64,000 nucleotides of DNA from Lethocerus indicus. Lineage: Eukaryota; Arthropoda; Insecta; Hemiptera; Belostomatidae. This document shows positions 12,593-24,462 of the stretch, piece by piece. The notes under the pieces are model-generated. The model was not told where the DNA came from, did not search any database, and worked only from the letters and a program-made list of their open reading frames with translations. A program made the translations under genes and the position numbers. Each line of letters opens with the position of its first letter. The first letter of the stretch is position 1. The stretch lies in assembly GCA_019843655.1 (NCBI GenBank), contig JACDQD010000009.1, positions 1,121,750 through 1,185,749 on the forward strand, read 5' to 3'.

Positions 12593-12692
12593 NNNNNNNN
12601 NNNNNNNNNNNNNNNNNNNNNNNNNNNNNNNNNNNNNNNNNNNNNNNNNNNNNNNNNNNNNNNNNNNNNNNNNNNNNNNNNNNNNNNNNNNN
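12593..12692. other. Assembly gap of 100 Ns
   Basis: Exactly 100 unknown bases, the customary length for a gap of unknown size. Satellite A ends at its left edge and the oppositely oriented satellite B begins at its right edge. True length and order here are unknown. Confidence 1.
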
Positions 12693-15435
12693 GGTTGAAA
12701 ATCGAAAATTTAGGTTTTTCGAAAATTTTCAGATCGGTCCCATATTCCACCCACAAGTGTACCAGTGAGTTACACTTGCCCCTAAAAACGGCGGGTTGAA
12801 AATCGAAAATTTAGGTTTTTCGAAAATTTTCGCAGATCGGTCCCATATTCCACCCACAAGTGTACCAATGTGAGTTACACTTGCCCCTAAAACGGCGGGT
12901 CGAAAATCGAAAATTTAGGTTTTTCGAAAATTTTCGCAGATCGGTCCTATATTCCACCCACAAGTGTACCAATGTGAGTTACACTTGCCCCTAAAAGGGC
13001 GGGTCGAAAATCGAAAATTTAGGTTTTTCGAAAATTTTCGCAGATCGGTCCCATATTCCACCCACAAGTGCAAAAACCAAAGTGAGTTACACTTGCCCCT
13101 AAAACGGCGGGTTGAAAATCGAAAATTTAGGTTTTTCGAAAATTTTCGCAGATCGGTCCCATATTCCACCCACAAGTGTACCAAAGTGAGTTACACTTGC
13201 CCCTAAAACGGCGGGTTGAAAATCGAAAATTTAGGTTTTTCGAAAATTTTCTCAGATCGGTCCCATATTCCACCCACAAGTGTACCAAAGTGAGTTACAC
13301 TTGCCCCTAAAACGGCGGGTTGAAAATCGAAAATTTAGGTTTTTCGAAAATTTTCGCAGATCGGTCCCATATTCCACCCACAAGTGTACCAAAGTGAGTT
13401 ACACTTGCCCCTAAAACGGCGGGTTGAAAATCGAAAATTTAGGTTTTTCGAAAATTTTCGCAGATCGGTCCCATATTCCACCCACAAGTGTACCAAAGTG
13501 AGTTACACTTGCCCCTAAACGGCGGGTTGAAAATCGAAAATTTAGGTTTTTCGAAAATTTTCTCAGATCGGTCCCATATTCCACCCACAAGTGTACCAAA
13601 GTGAGTTACACTTGCCCCTAAAACGGCGGGTTGAAAATCGAAAATTTAGGTTTTTCGAAAATTTTCGCAGATCGGTCCCATATTCCACCCACAAGTGTAC
13701 CAAAGTGAGTTACACTTGCCCCTAAAACGGCGGGTTGAAAATCGAAAATTTAGGTTTTTCGAAAATTTTCTCAGATCGGTCCCATATTCCACCCACAAGT
13801 GTACCAAAGTGAGTTACACTTGCCCCTAAAACGGCGGGTTGAAAATCGAAAATTTAGGTTTTTCGAAAATTTTCTCAGATCGGTCCCATATTCCACCCAC
13901 AAAACAAGTGAGTACCGAAAAAGAAAATTTTCTGAGTTCCACCCAACACTTGCCCCTGCCCCAAAACGGCGGGTTGAAAATCGAAAATTTAGGTTTTTCG
14001 AAAATTTTCGCAGATCGGTCCCATATTCCACCCACAAGTGTACCAAAGTGAGTTACACTTGCCCCTAAAACGGCGGGTTGAAAATCGAAAATTTAGGTTT
14101 TTCGAAAATTTTCTCAGATCGGTCCCATATTCCACCCACAAGTGTACCAAAGTGAGTTACACTTGCCCCTAAAACGGCGGGTTGAAAATCGAAAATTTAG
14201 GTCTTCGAAAATTTTCTCAGATCGGTCCCATATTCCACCCACAAGTGTACCAAAGTGAGTTACACTTGCCCCTAAAACGGCGGGTTGAAAATCGAAAATT
14301 TAGGTTTTTCGAAAATTTTCGCAGATCGGTCCCATATTCCACCCACAAGTGTACCAAAGTGAGTTACACTTGCCCCTAAAACGGCGGGTTGAAAATCGAA
14401 AATTTAGGTTTTTCGAAAATTTTCTCAGATCGGTCCCATATTCCACCCACAAGTGTACCAAAGTGAGTTACACTTGCCCCTAAAACGGCGGGTTGAAAAT
14501 CGAAAATTTAGGTTTTTCGAAAATTTTCTCAGATCGGTCCCATATTCCACCCACAAGTGTACCAAAGTGAGTTACACTTGCCCCTAAAACGGCGGGTTGA
14601 AAATCGAAAATTTAGGTTTTCGAAAATTTTCAGATCGGTCCCATATTCCACCCACAAGTGTACCAAAGTGAGTTACACTTGCCCCTAAAACGGCGGGTTG
14701 AAAATCGAAAATTTAGGTTTTTCGAAAATTTTCTCAGATCGGTCCCATATTCCACCCACAAGTGTACCAAAGTGAGTTACACTTGCCCTAAAACGGCGGG
14801 TTGAAAATCGAAAATTTAGGTTTTTCGAAAATTTTCAGATCGGTCCCATATTCCACCCACAAGTGTACCAAAGTGAGTTACACTTCCTAAACGGCGGGTT
14901 GAAAATCGAAAATTTAGGTTTTTCGAAAATTTTCTCAGATCGGTCCCATATTCCACCCACAAGTGTACCAAAGTGAGTTACACTTGCCCTAAAACGGCGG
15001 GTTGCTCGAAAATTTCTCAGATCGGTCCCATATTTTAGAGTGCCCCTAAAATTGAAAATCGAAAATTTAGGTTTTCGAAAATTTTCTCAGATCGGTCCCA
15101 TATTCCACCCACAAGTGTACCAAAGTGAGTTACACTTGCCTAAAACGGCGGGTTGAAAATCCGAAAATTTCCAGATCGGTCCCATATTCCACCCACAAGT
15201 GTACCAAAGTGAGTTACACTTGCCTAAAACGGCGGGTTGAAAATCCGAAAATTTCCAGATCGGTCCCATATTCCACCCACAAGTGTACCAAAGTGAGTTA
15301 CACTTGATTGAAAATCGAAAATTTTTTTCGAAAATTTTCAGATCCCATATTCCACCCACAAAAAATGCCATTACACTTTTTGAAAATCGAAAATTTATTT
15401 TCGAAAATTTTCTCAGATCGGTCCCATATTGGGCC
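12693..15435. repeat. Satellite B, about 103-bp tandem repeat, inverted relative to A
   Basis: About 26 units with GGTTGAAAATCGAAAATTTAG, TTTTTCGAAAATTTTCGCAG, ATCGGTCCCATATTCCACCC, ACAAGTGTACCAAAGTGAG, TTACACTTGCCCCTAAAACG. The complement contains CAAGTGTAACTCACTTTGG, TACACTTGTGGGTGGAATATG, so B is a relative of A in the opposite orientation. The array is more uniform than A in 13.1-14.8 kb and decays into truncated units after 15,000. Confidence 0.95.
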
Positions 15436-17415
15436 TAAAATGCCATTTTGCGTCTAAAAATGCCATTTTTTTTGCGTCTAAAATGCCATTTTTGTCTAAA
15501 AATTTTGCGTCTAAAAAGTACCATTTTGCGTCTAAAAATGCCATTTTTGCCTAAAAAATGAGCTATATTTTGTCTAAAACCGCATTTTTAAGACAATTTT
15601 ACGTCTAAAATGCCATTTTTGTGCCTAAAACGCATTTTGGGCCAATTTTGCGTCTAAAAATGCCATTTTGCGTCTAAAATGCCATTTTTTTTATGCGTCT
15701 AAAATGCCATTTTTCCAAATTTTGCGTCTATAAATGCCATTTTGGCAATTTTGCCTAAAAGGCCATTTTGCGTCTAAAATGCCATTTTATTTTGCGTCTA
15801 AAAATGCCATTTTTTTGCGTCTAAAATGCCATTTTGCGTCTAAAAGCCATTTTGCGTCTAAAATGCCATTTTGTCTAAAAACGCATTTTGAGCAAATTTT
15901 GCATCTAAAATGTGCCATTTTGCGTCTAAAATGCCATTTTAATTTTGCGTCTAAAACCGCAATTTTTAAGTCTAAAAATGCCATTTTACGTCTAAATAAA
16001 ATGCCATTTCAAAATGCATTTTGCGTCTAAAATGCCGAATTTTGCGTCAAAAAGCTAATTTTGGTCTAAAATGCCATTTTGCGTCTAAAATGTGCGTCTA
16101 AAATGCATTTTGCGTCTAAAAATGCCATTTTTGCGTCTAAAATGCAATTTTTTGCGTTTAAAATGCAATTTTTGCGTTTAAAAATGCCAATTTTGCTAAA
16201 AATGCCATTTTGCGTCTAAAATGCCATTTTGGGCTAATTTTGCGTCTAAAATGCCATTTTGCGTCTAAAAATGCCATTTTGCGTCTAAAAATGCCATTTT
16301 GCGCTAAAATGCCATTTTGCGTAAAATGCCATTTTAGTCTAAAAATGCCATTTTGCGTTAAAAATGCCATTTTGTTAAAAATGCCATTTTGCGTTAAAAA
16401 TGCCATTTTGCGTCAATATTTTGCGTTAAAATGCCATTTTGGCCATTTTGCGTCTAAAAATGCCATTTTGCGTCTAAAATGCCATTTTGCGGCCATTTTG
16501 CGTCTAAAAATGCCATTTTGCGTCATGCCATTTTGCGTCTAAAATGCCATTTTGCGTTATTTTGCGTCTAAAATGCCATTTTTTTTTGCATTAAAGGTTC
16601 ATTTTGCGTCTAAAAATGCCATTTTGCGTCTAAAAATGCCATTTTGCGTCTAAAATGCCATTTTGCGTTAAATATGCCATTTTTAAATTTTTTGCGTCTA
16701 AAATGCCATTTTCTAAAAATTTTGCGTCTAAAATGCCATTTTAATAATTTTGCGTCTAAAAATGCCATTTTGGTCAAAAATGCCAATTTTGCGTCTAAAA
16801 ATGCCATTTTGCGTTCTAAAATGCCATTTTGCGTTTAAAAATGCCATTTTTGTATTATAAAATGCCATTTTGCGTCTAAAATGCCATTTTGCGTCTAAAA
16901 TGCCATTTTCGCAAATTTTTGTAAAATGCCATTTTGCGTCTAAAAATGCCATTTTGCGTCTAAAATGCCATTTTGCGTCTAAAATGCCATTTTTCCATTT
17001 TGCGTCTAAAATGCCATTTTTGTCTAAAAATGCCATTTTGCGTCTAAATGCCATTTTGCGTTTAAAATGCCAATTTTGCGTCTAAAAATGCCATTTTTAA
17101 TAATTTTGCGTCTAAAATGCCAATTTTGCGTCTAAAAATCCATTTTCGGCACTAAAATGCAATTTTGCGTCTAAAATGCCATTTTTGGTCAATTTTTGCG
17201 TCTAAAATGCCATTTTTGCCATTTTGGCTAATTTTTTGCGTCTAAAAATGCCTATTTTGCGTCTAAAAATGCCATTTTGCGTCTAAAATGCCATTTTTGG
17301 GCCTAAAACCGCATTTTTGAGCAAATTTTGCGTCTAAAAAACCTTTTTTGCGTCTAAAATGCCAATTTTGCGTCTAAAATGCCATTTTGGCCTAAAACCG
17401 CACTTTTTGCGTCTA
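15436..17415. repeat. About 20-bp minisatellite
   Basis: Dozens of units of TTTTGCGTCTAAAAATGCCA with small length changes, with occasional GGGCCTAAAACCGCATTTTT units. All apparent proteins here are translations of this repeat. Confidence 0.9.
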
Positions 17416-17500
17416 AAATTAAGTATTTCGAAAATTTTCACAGATCGGTCCCATATTCCACCCCAAGTGTACCAAAGTGAGTTACACTTGAAACGGCAAT
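17416..17500. repeat. Isolated satellite B unit
   Basis: One degraded unit (TTTCGAAAATTTTCACAGAT ... CAAGTGTACCAAAGTGAG) stranded about 2 kb beyond the main satellite B array between two short-unit arrays. Confidence 0.8.
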
Positions 17501-18580
17501 CAAAACTCTTTTTCGAGGATTTTTGCCTCAAAATCCATTTTTTTCTGGGATTTTGGGCCTAAAACCATTTTGGGCTGATTTCGTCTAAAATGCCTTTTTG
17601 ATCGATTTCGCCTAAAACCTTTTATCCAATTACGGGCAAAATGGGGCCTATAAACCCCCTTTTTGGGCCTGAAAACCGCCTTTTTGGGCCGTTTTTTGAC
17701 CTAAAAACCGCCTTTTTGGGCCTAAAACCCGCCTTTTTATTCGATTTCGGTGCCAAAAACCCCCCTTTTCGGCTTATTTTTGGTTTTAAAACCGCCTTCT
17801 TTTTCAATTTTCCACCTAACAACCGCCTTTTTTGGTCAGTTTTTAGGCCTAAAAACCTTATTTTTGGGCCCATTTAAAAACCGCCTTTTTGTCCGAAATT
17901 TAGGTCTAAAAACCGCCTTTTTTGGCCTAAAAACTCTCTATTTAGGCAGATTTTGGGCCTAAAAACCCTATTTTTGGGCCTATTTTAGACCTAAAAACCG
18001 CCTTTTTGGGCCTATTTTAGACCTAAAAACTGCCTTTTTGGGCCGATTTTTGACGTAAAAACCTCCCTTTTGGGCGGATTTTGAGCCTAAAAACCGCCTT
18101 TTTTTGGCCGTTTTTAGGGCTAAAATCCGCCTTTTTGGGCCAAAAAACTTTTTTAGGCGCCTAAAACCTATTTTGGGCCCATTTTAGACTTAAAACCACT
18201 TTTGTGCCGATTTTTAAAAGCCGCGTTTTTTCCGATTTCGGGCATAAAAACCTCCTTTTTTGGCCGATTTCAGGCCTTAAAGCCCCCTTTTTTGCCCATT
18301 TTGAGCCGAAAAACTCCCATTTTGGGCCTAAAAAACCCCATTTTGGGCCTATAAACCCCTTTTTTTGGGCATATTTTTGGCCTAAACACATCCATTTTGG
18401 GCCGATTTAGGGTAAAAACCGCCTTTTCGGCTTATTTTGGGTTTAAAAACCGTCTTTTTGGTTCGATTTTCCACCTAAAAACCGCCTTTTTGGGCCTAAA
18501 AACCGCCTTTTTATCCGAAATTTAGGTCTAAAAACCCCTTTTTAGGCCCAATATCGTCCCAAAAAGTGCGTTAGGTTTGT
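17501..18580. repeat. A/T-rich minisatellite of the CCTAAAAACCGCC type
   Basis: Variants of GGGCCTAAAAACCGCCTTTT and TTGGGCCGATTTTTGACC, related to the units at 4.9-7.6 kb and 23 kb. No genes. Confidence 0.85.
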
Positions 18581-18654
18581 TTAGGTTTAGGCTAATTTGC
18601 TAGCTTACCTCCTCCTTTATGCTCCTGCTAATTTGAAATTGCTGAATGTATTAA

Positions 18655-21600
18655 AGGTTGTTATAACCGGAGAATAGAAGGCGTTCATTGTATTGTGCGA
18701 TAGTATAACCAGAGAATAGAAGGCGTTCAGTGTATTACGGGATATTATAACCGGAGAATAGAAGGCGTTCAGTGTATTACGGGATATTATAACCGGAGAA
18801 TAGAAGGCGTTCAGTGTATTACGGGAGAACGGAAGGCGTTCGGCGTACGGATATTATAACCAGAGAACGGAAGGCGTTCAGATAGTATAACCGAGAACGG
18901 AAGGCGTTCAGTATTGCGGGATAATAACCAAGAACGGAAGGCGTTAAGTATTGCGGATAGTATAACCCGAGAACGGAAGGCGTTCGGCGTATTAGGGGCA
19001 GTCATGACCCGGGAACGGAAGGCGTTGTATTGCGGGATAGTATAACCGAGAACGGAAGGCGTTAATGTATTGCGGGATAGTATAACCCAAGAACGGAAGT
19101 ATTGCGAAGAAGGCGTTGTACGTATAACCTGAGAACGGAAGGCGTTCTGTATTGCGGGATAGTATAACCGGAGAACGGAAGGCGTTAAGTGTATTGCGGG
19201 ATAGTATAACCGAGAACGGAAGGCGTTCGGCGTATTGCGGGATAGTATGTATTGCGGGATAGTCACGTATTGCGGGATGTATAAGAACGGAAGGCGTTCG
19301 GCGTATTGCGGGCTCGTATAACCCGGGAACGGAAGGCGTTGTATTGCGGGATAGTATAACCGAACGGAAGGCAATGTATTGTGTATAACCCGGAACGGAA
19401 GGCGTTAAGTGTATTGCGGGATAGTATAACCCGAGAACGGAAGGCGTTTGTATTGCGGGATAGTATAACCAAGGCGTTCGGCGTAGGAGAACGGAAGGCG
19501 TTAAGTGTATTGCGGGATAGTATAACCTGAGAACGGAAGGCGTTCGGCGTATTGCGGGATAGTATAACCGAGAACGGAAGGCGTTCGGCGTATTGCGGGA
19601 TAGTATAACCGGAGAACGGAAGGCGTATTGCGGATAGTATAACCGAGAACGGAAGGCGTTCGGCGCGGAACAAGGCGTTGTATTGGGATAGTATAACCTG
19701 AGAACGGAAGGCGTTCGGTGTATTGCGGGATAGTATAACCTGAGAACGGAAGGCGTTAAGTGTATTGCGGGATAGTATAACCTGAGAACGGAAGGCGTTA
19801 ATTGTATTGCGGGATAGTATAACCGAGAACGGAAGGCGTTAAGTGTATTGCGGGATAGTATAACCTGAGAACGGAAGGCGTTAAGTGTATTGCGGGATAG
19901 TATAACCTGAGAACGGAAGGCGTTAAGCGTATTGCGGGATAGTATAACCTGAGAACGGAAGGCGTTAAGTGTATTGCGGGATAGTATAACCTGAGAACGG
20001 AAGGCGTTAAGTGTATTGCGGGATAGTATAACCTGAGAACGGAAGGCGTTAAGTGTATTGCGGGATAGTATAACCCGAGAACGGAAGGCGTTAAGTGTAT
20101 TGCGGGATAGTATAACCTGAGAACGGAAGGCGTTCGGCGTATTGCGGGATAGTATAACCTGAGAACGGAAGGCGTTAAGTGTATTGCGGGATAGTATAAC
20201 CCGAGAACGGAAGGCGTTAAGTGTATTGCGGGATAGTATAACCTGAGAACGGAAGGCGTTAAGTGTATTGCGGGATAGTATAACCTGAGAACGGAAGGCG
20301 TTAAGTGTATTGCGGGATAGTATAACCTGAGAACGGAAGGCGTTAAGTGTATTGCGGGATAGTATAACCTGAGAACGGAAGGCGGTGTATTGCGGGATAG
20401 TATAACCGGAGAACGGAAGGGCGTTAAGTGTATTGCGGGATAGTATAACCGAGAACGGAAGGCGTTAAGTGTATTGCGGGATAGTATAACCCGAGAACGG
20501 AAGGCGTTAAGTGTATTGCGGGATAGTATAACCTGAAGAGTGTATTGCGGGGAAGAACGGAAGGCGTTAAGCGTATTGCGGGATAGTATAACCGGGAACG
20601 GAAGTATTGCGGGATAGTTAAGTGTATTGCGGGATAGTATAACCTGAGAACGGAAGGCGTTAAGTGTATTGCGGGATAGTATAACCTGAGAACGGAAGGC
20701 GTTAAGTGTATTGCGGGATAGTATAACCTGAGAACGGAAGGCGTTAAGTGTATTGCGGGATAGTATAACCTGAGAACGGAAGGCGTTAAGTGTATTGCGG
20801 GATAGTATAACCTGAGAACGGAAGGCGTTAAGTGTATTGCGGGATAGTATAACCTGAGAACGGAAGGCGTTAAGTGTATTGCGGGATAGTATAACCTGAG
20901 AACGGAAGGCGTTAAGTGTATTGCGGGATAGTATAACCTGAGAACGGAAGGCGTTAAGTGTATTGCGGGATAGTATAACCTGAGAACGGAAGGCGTTAAG
21001 TGTATTGCGGGCTCGTATGACCCGGGAACGGAAGGCGTTAAGTGTATTGCGGGGTAGTATAACCTGAGAACGGAAGGCGTTAAGTGTATTGCTGGGTAGT
21101 ATAACCTAAGAACGGAAGGCGTTAAGTGTATTGCGGGATAGTATAACCTGAGAACGGAAGGCGTTAGGCGTATTGCGGGATAGTATAACCCGAGAACGGA
21201 AGGCGTTAGGCGTATTGCGGGATAGTATAACCTGAGAACGGAAGGCGTTCGGCGTATTGCGGGATAGTATAACCCGAGAACGGAAGGCGTTAAGCGTATT
21301 GCGGGATAGTATAACCCGGGAACGGAAGGCGTTAAGTGTATTGCGGGATAGTATAACCTGAGAACGGAAGGCGTTAAGCGTATTGCGGGATAGTATAACC
21401 CGGGAACGGAAGGCGTTAAGTGTATTGCGGGATAGTATAACCTGAGAACGGAAGGCGTTCGGCGTATTGCGGGCTCGTATAACCCGGGAACGGAAGGCGT
21501 TCGGCGTATTGCGGGATAGTATAACCCGAGAACGGAAGGCGTTCGGCGTATTGCGGGCTAGTATAACCCGGGAACGGAAGGCGTTCGGCGTATTGCGGGA

Positions 21601-21735
21601 TAGTATAACCCGGGAACGGAAGGCGTTCGGCGTATTGCGGGCTCATATAACCCGGGAACGGAAGGCGTTCGGCGTATTGCGGGCTCATATAACCCGGGAA
21701 CGGAAGGCGTTCGGCGTATTGCGGGCTCATATAAC
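18655..21735. repeat. Satellite C, 42-bp tandem repeat
   Basis: Around 70 units built from GGATAGTATAACCTGAGAAC, GGAAGGCGTTAAGTGTATTG, CG. The first four units carry GAATAGAAGG instead of GAACGGAAGG; 18.8-19.7 kb is eroded by deletions; about 19.7-21.1 kb is highly uniform; the last units switch to CGGCGTATTGCGGGCTCGT. A unit of 42 bases is 14 codons, so minus-strand frames of up to 187 codons are artefacts. Confidence 0.95.
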
Positions 21736-21965
21736 CATGGAAGGCGACCTAAAAAGTGGTTTTTTAATACAAAATCAGGTTTTTACGAATGAGGTTTTTC
21801 GCCGTAAAACCAAATATCAAATGGGTTTTTTGAACAGCAAAATCAGTCCAGAAAGCTGTTTTTAACCAATAAATCACACCTGAAAAGTGGTTTAGAGACG
21901 CAAAATTGACGTAGAACGCGGTTTTTACCGCAAGTCGGGCGTCAAATGCAGTTTTTAACCGCGAA
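21736..21965. repeat. Degraded minisatellite
   Basis: Units such as AAAGTGGTTTTTTAATACAAAATCAGG and GCAAAATTGACGTAGAACGCGG recall the arrays at 5-7 kb but are more diverged. Confidence 0.5.
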
Positions 21966-22297
21966 ATCGGCCGCTAAAGCCGTCGCTCGAGTGTTCCGGC
22001 TGCGGGCACGACAGGGCGCGTAATTGGGAACCCCCTTTTCCGTTGTCCGCCCCCGAATAATATTTCGAGACGGTTCTCCGTTCCAAGGGCGGAAACTTGG
22101 CAGGGTCGCGGCTCTATGTAAAAAAAGACGGCGTCGACTCTGCGAAAAAGAGAAAAAAAATAGGAGGCAGGCAGCAAAAAAAAAACTCAGCCTGTAAAAA
22201 AAATGCTTGGGTTGGCCAGAGGAATAGTTTTTGGCTGTTGGCCCCAACTTAAATCATGTAGCCAACGGACTTTTCTATCCTAATTACGCAAAAATAC

Positions 22298-22302
<5 letters not shown>
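21966..22302. other. No gene recognised
   Basis: GC-richer spacer without recognisable motif; small overlapping frames only. Confidence 0.35.

Positions 22303-22358
<56 letters not shown>
22303..22358. repeat. (AT)n microsatellite
   Basis: Uninterrupted AT dinucleotides running directly into the left end of a family-B MITE. Confidence 0.9.
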
Positions 22359-22361
<3 letters not shown>

Positions 22362-22515
22362 GTGTACCCAAAAGTAATCGACAATTTGATAAGATGTATT
22401 TTGGTCTTGAGGAATTCTTCAAGAGCCGGAGAGTTGTCCATTATATCGGTGAATATATATAGTAGATTAATAATTAGTTTCTTTTTTAGAAAAATAAAAT
22501 TAATTCCATTAAGTC
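22358..22515 (+). mobile_element. Family-B MITE, left part
   Basis: TTAGGTGTACCCAAAAGTAATCG then GATGTATTTTGGTCTTGAGG and AGTAGATTAATAATTAG. The right terminus (TTTTGGGTACCCCTAA) is missing; the copy is cut within AAAATAAAATTAATTCC. Confidence 0.65.
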
Positions 22516-22847
22516 CGAGTAAAGTGAACAGATGAAAGAAGTCATATTTTTCGGGTCATTCCGCCGCAATCACCTCAGTAGCATCCTCGCAGCAGTGCAC
22601 TGTGTCAAAATGTGTAAAAGGCGTAAAGTACTTCTACAAATCGAGTAATAAAGTGCGCTTTGTCCCCGCCGCTCTGTGTTAAGCACTTAAGTCGGCACTG
22701 AGCTCCCGGCTAAGCCCTTAAGGGACTCTCTCCCCCCCCGCCCCCTTCGTAGGCCGCAACTAAGCTACTTAAACCTCAAGTCGTCGCCGGTGACTTTGGA
22801 CAGGGTTTTGACCAGGCAAACTTAGCCAAATAATCGGAGGGGGTTTG

Positions 22848-23000
22848 CATTTCATCACTTCCAAGAGGACGGCTTCTCGCCATCATCCTCAGTAGTCTCC
22901 TAACCAGCCCTCGTATCTATTACCACTGCGTCCCGATACGAGACGTATACAGAGTGGGGGGGGGTCCAAAAAAAACGTATCCACCGTTTAAAAGTCCATA
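22848..23000. repeat. Duplicated segment, first copy
   Basis: CATTTCATCACTTCCAAGAGG through GTATACAGAGTGG to a transposon end (GGTCCAAAAAAAACGTATCC) recurs at 23,258-23,415. In this copy the transposon end is cut off after CTTGCAAAC and followed directly by minisatellite. Confidence 0.75.
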
Positions 23001-23257
23001 ACTTGCAAACCCATTTTAGACTTAAAAACCACCTTTTTGTCCGAAATTTAGGTCTAAAAACGGCCTTTCTTGGCCGATTTTAGGGCTAAAGTCCGCCTTT
23101 TTGGGCCTAAAAACCCTCTATTTAGGCAGATTTTAGGCTTAAAAACCCTATTTTAGACCTAAAACCCGCCTTTTTGGGCCGATCTTTTACGTAAAAACCT
23201 TCCTTTTGGGCGGATTTCGGGCCTAAAAACCGCCTTTTTGTCCGAAATTTTCCACTT
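23001..23257. repeat. Minisatellite fragment
   Basis: TTTAGGTCTAAAAACGGCC and GGGCCTAAAAACCGCCTTTT units of the 17.5-18.6 kb type, inserted between the two copies of the duplicated segment. Confidence 0.8.
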
Positions 23258-23367
23258 CACCCTTTCATCACTTCCAAGAGGACGGCTTCTCGCCATCATC
23301 CTCAGTAGTCTCCTAACGAGCCCTCGTATCTATTACCACTGCGTCCCGATACGAGACGTATACAGAG

Positions 23368-23812
23368 TGGGTCCAAAAAATGTATCCACCGTTTAAAAGT
23401 CCATAACTTGCAAACTAATTGATGGAGTTGTCTCTCATTTTTGGTACTGTTATAGTGTTGTAGTTAGGGCAAGTGTTGTATTCAGTTTTGTGTCAGATGA
23501 GACAGTGGCCACAGATAGTCAGTGTTCTGTTGTGTCAGTTGTATACCCCGTTGTGTTACTCGAGTAAATATGGCCGGCGCAAGGCTTAGAATCGGATGAA
23601 AGGAAGTCAGTCCTGAAGTGTGGTATTTTAAGTACGAAAACATTAAAACGAGGTTCAACGGCAACGGCGAAACACCTACAGCTGTGTGATATCTTCAAGT
23701 TGGACTTTAAGCTACACTTTCACCGAAAATGAGACACAGTTCCGTCAATTAGTTTGCAAGTTATGGACTGTTAAACGGTGGATACATTTTTTTGGACCAC
23801 CCCCCTATATAA
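23368..23812 (+). mobile_element. Deleted Tc1/mariner-type transposon
   Basis: About 445 bp with inverted ends of roughly 55 bp: GGTCCAAAAAATGTATCCAC ... TTGCAAACTAATTGA on the left and TCAATTAGTTTGCAAG ... GGATACATTTTTTTGGACC on the right. An ATG at about 23,570 opens a degenerate reading resembling the N-terminal start of a Tc1/mariner-like transposase, soon hitting a stop; the catalytic region is absent. Non-autonomous relic. The family assignment rests on remembered similarity and is moderate. Confidence 0.65.
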
Positions 23813-24382
23813 AGTACACAATAATTATCCCGTAAATTATCGTAAATAATTTTTGTATTTCAAACTGTACCGCGAAATGAAAACAATCGTCGATTTGTAG
23901 CATTTGAAAATGAAATTGTTCATTCTTCACTCACTCGATTATGATTTGTGGTAGCAATCGAATCGAAGGGCTAATTCTGTCCTCTTTCTGATTGAAAAGG
24001 TGTCCTTTTTTTAAATCCACCCCCACCCTTAGGCGGCACCCCTTTTATATACAATATAGGGTTGTTGGCCTCCGCTCCTTTTAATGTTGCTTTTATCACG
24101 GCCAATTAACTTGTTGTTACACTTTTATCCCTCTTCATCCCCTCTCTCTCTCTCTTCCATTCTTCGCCCTCAGCCGCGTGACATTTAATTGCTTCAATTT
24201 GGCCCCCGGTTCCACTCTCTTTTCTACGCGTCTTTTCATTGTGGGACCACCACTTCTCTTCTTTTTTTTTTCTTTTTCTTTTAACGCCCTCTTTCTTTTC
24301 TCTTTTTCGGTTCCGTTATATTTGTTTTCGTCGCGCCGAATCTCCTGTCTGCCGACATCAAAAGTTTTCGTAGACGGACATA

Positions 24383-24388
<6 letters not shown>
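23813..24388. other. No gene recognised
   Basis: AT-rich spacer with a pyrimidine-rich tract at about 24,130-24,300. The minus-strand open frame across it runs into an AT microsatellite and is not convincing. Confidence 0.4.

Positions 24389-24457
<69 letters not shown>
24389..24457. repeat. (AT)n microsatellite
   Basis: About 68 bases of AT, followed by a short scrap of family-B end (ACCCCAAAAGTAATCAACA). Confidence 0.9.

Positions 24458-24462
<5 letters not shown>

Noticed and set aside
15734..17085. Frames rich in ASKNAILRLKCHF
   Set aside because: Translation of the 20-bp minisatellite.
18566..18592. TTAGG-like repeats suggesting a telomeric tract
   Set aside because: Only three irregular TTAGG-like motifs; an insect telomere would show long exact arrays.
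18811..19673. Minus-strand frames of 187 and 136 codons with AERLPFPGYTIPQY-type repeats
   Set aside because: These are the 42-bp satellite read as 14-codon units; no start context, no non-repeat sequence, and the opposite strand is open as well.
7661..21735. Regular repeats as a CRISPR array
   Set aside because: There are no unique spacers between short repeats, and the context is clearly eukaryotic satellite DNA.
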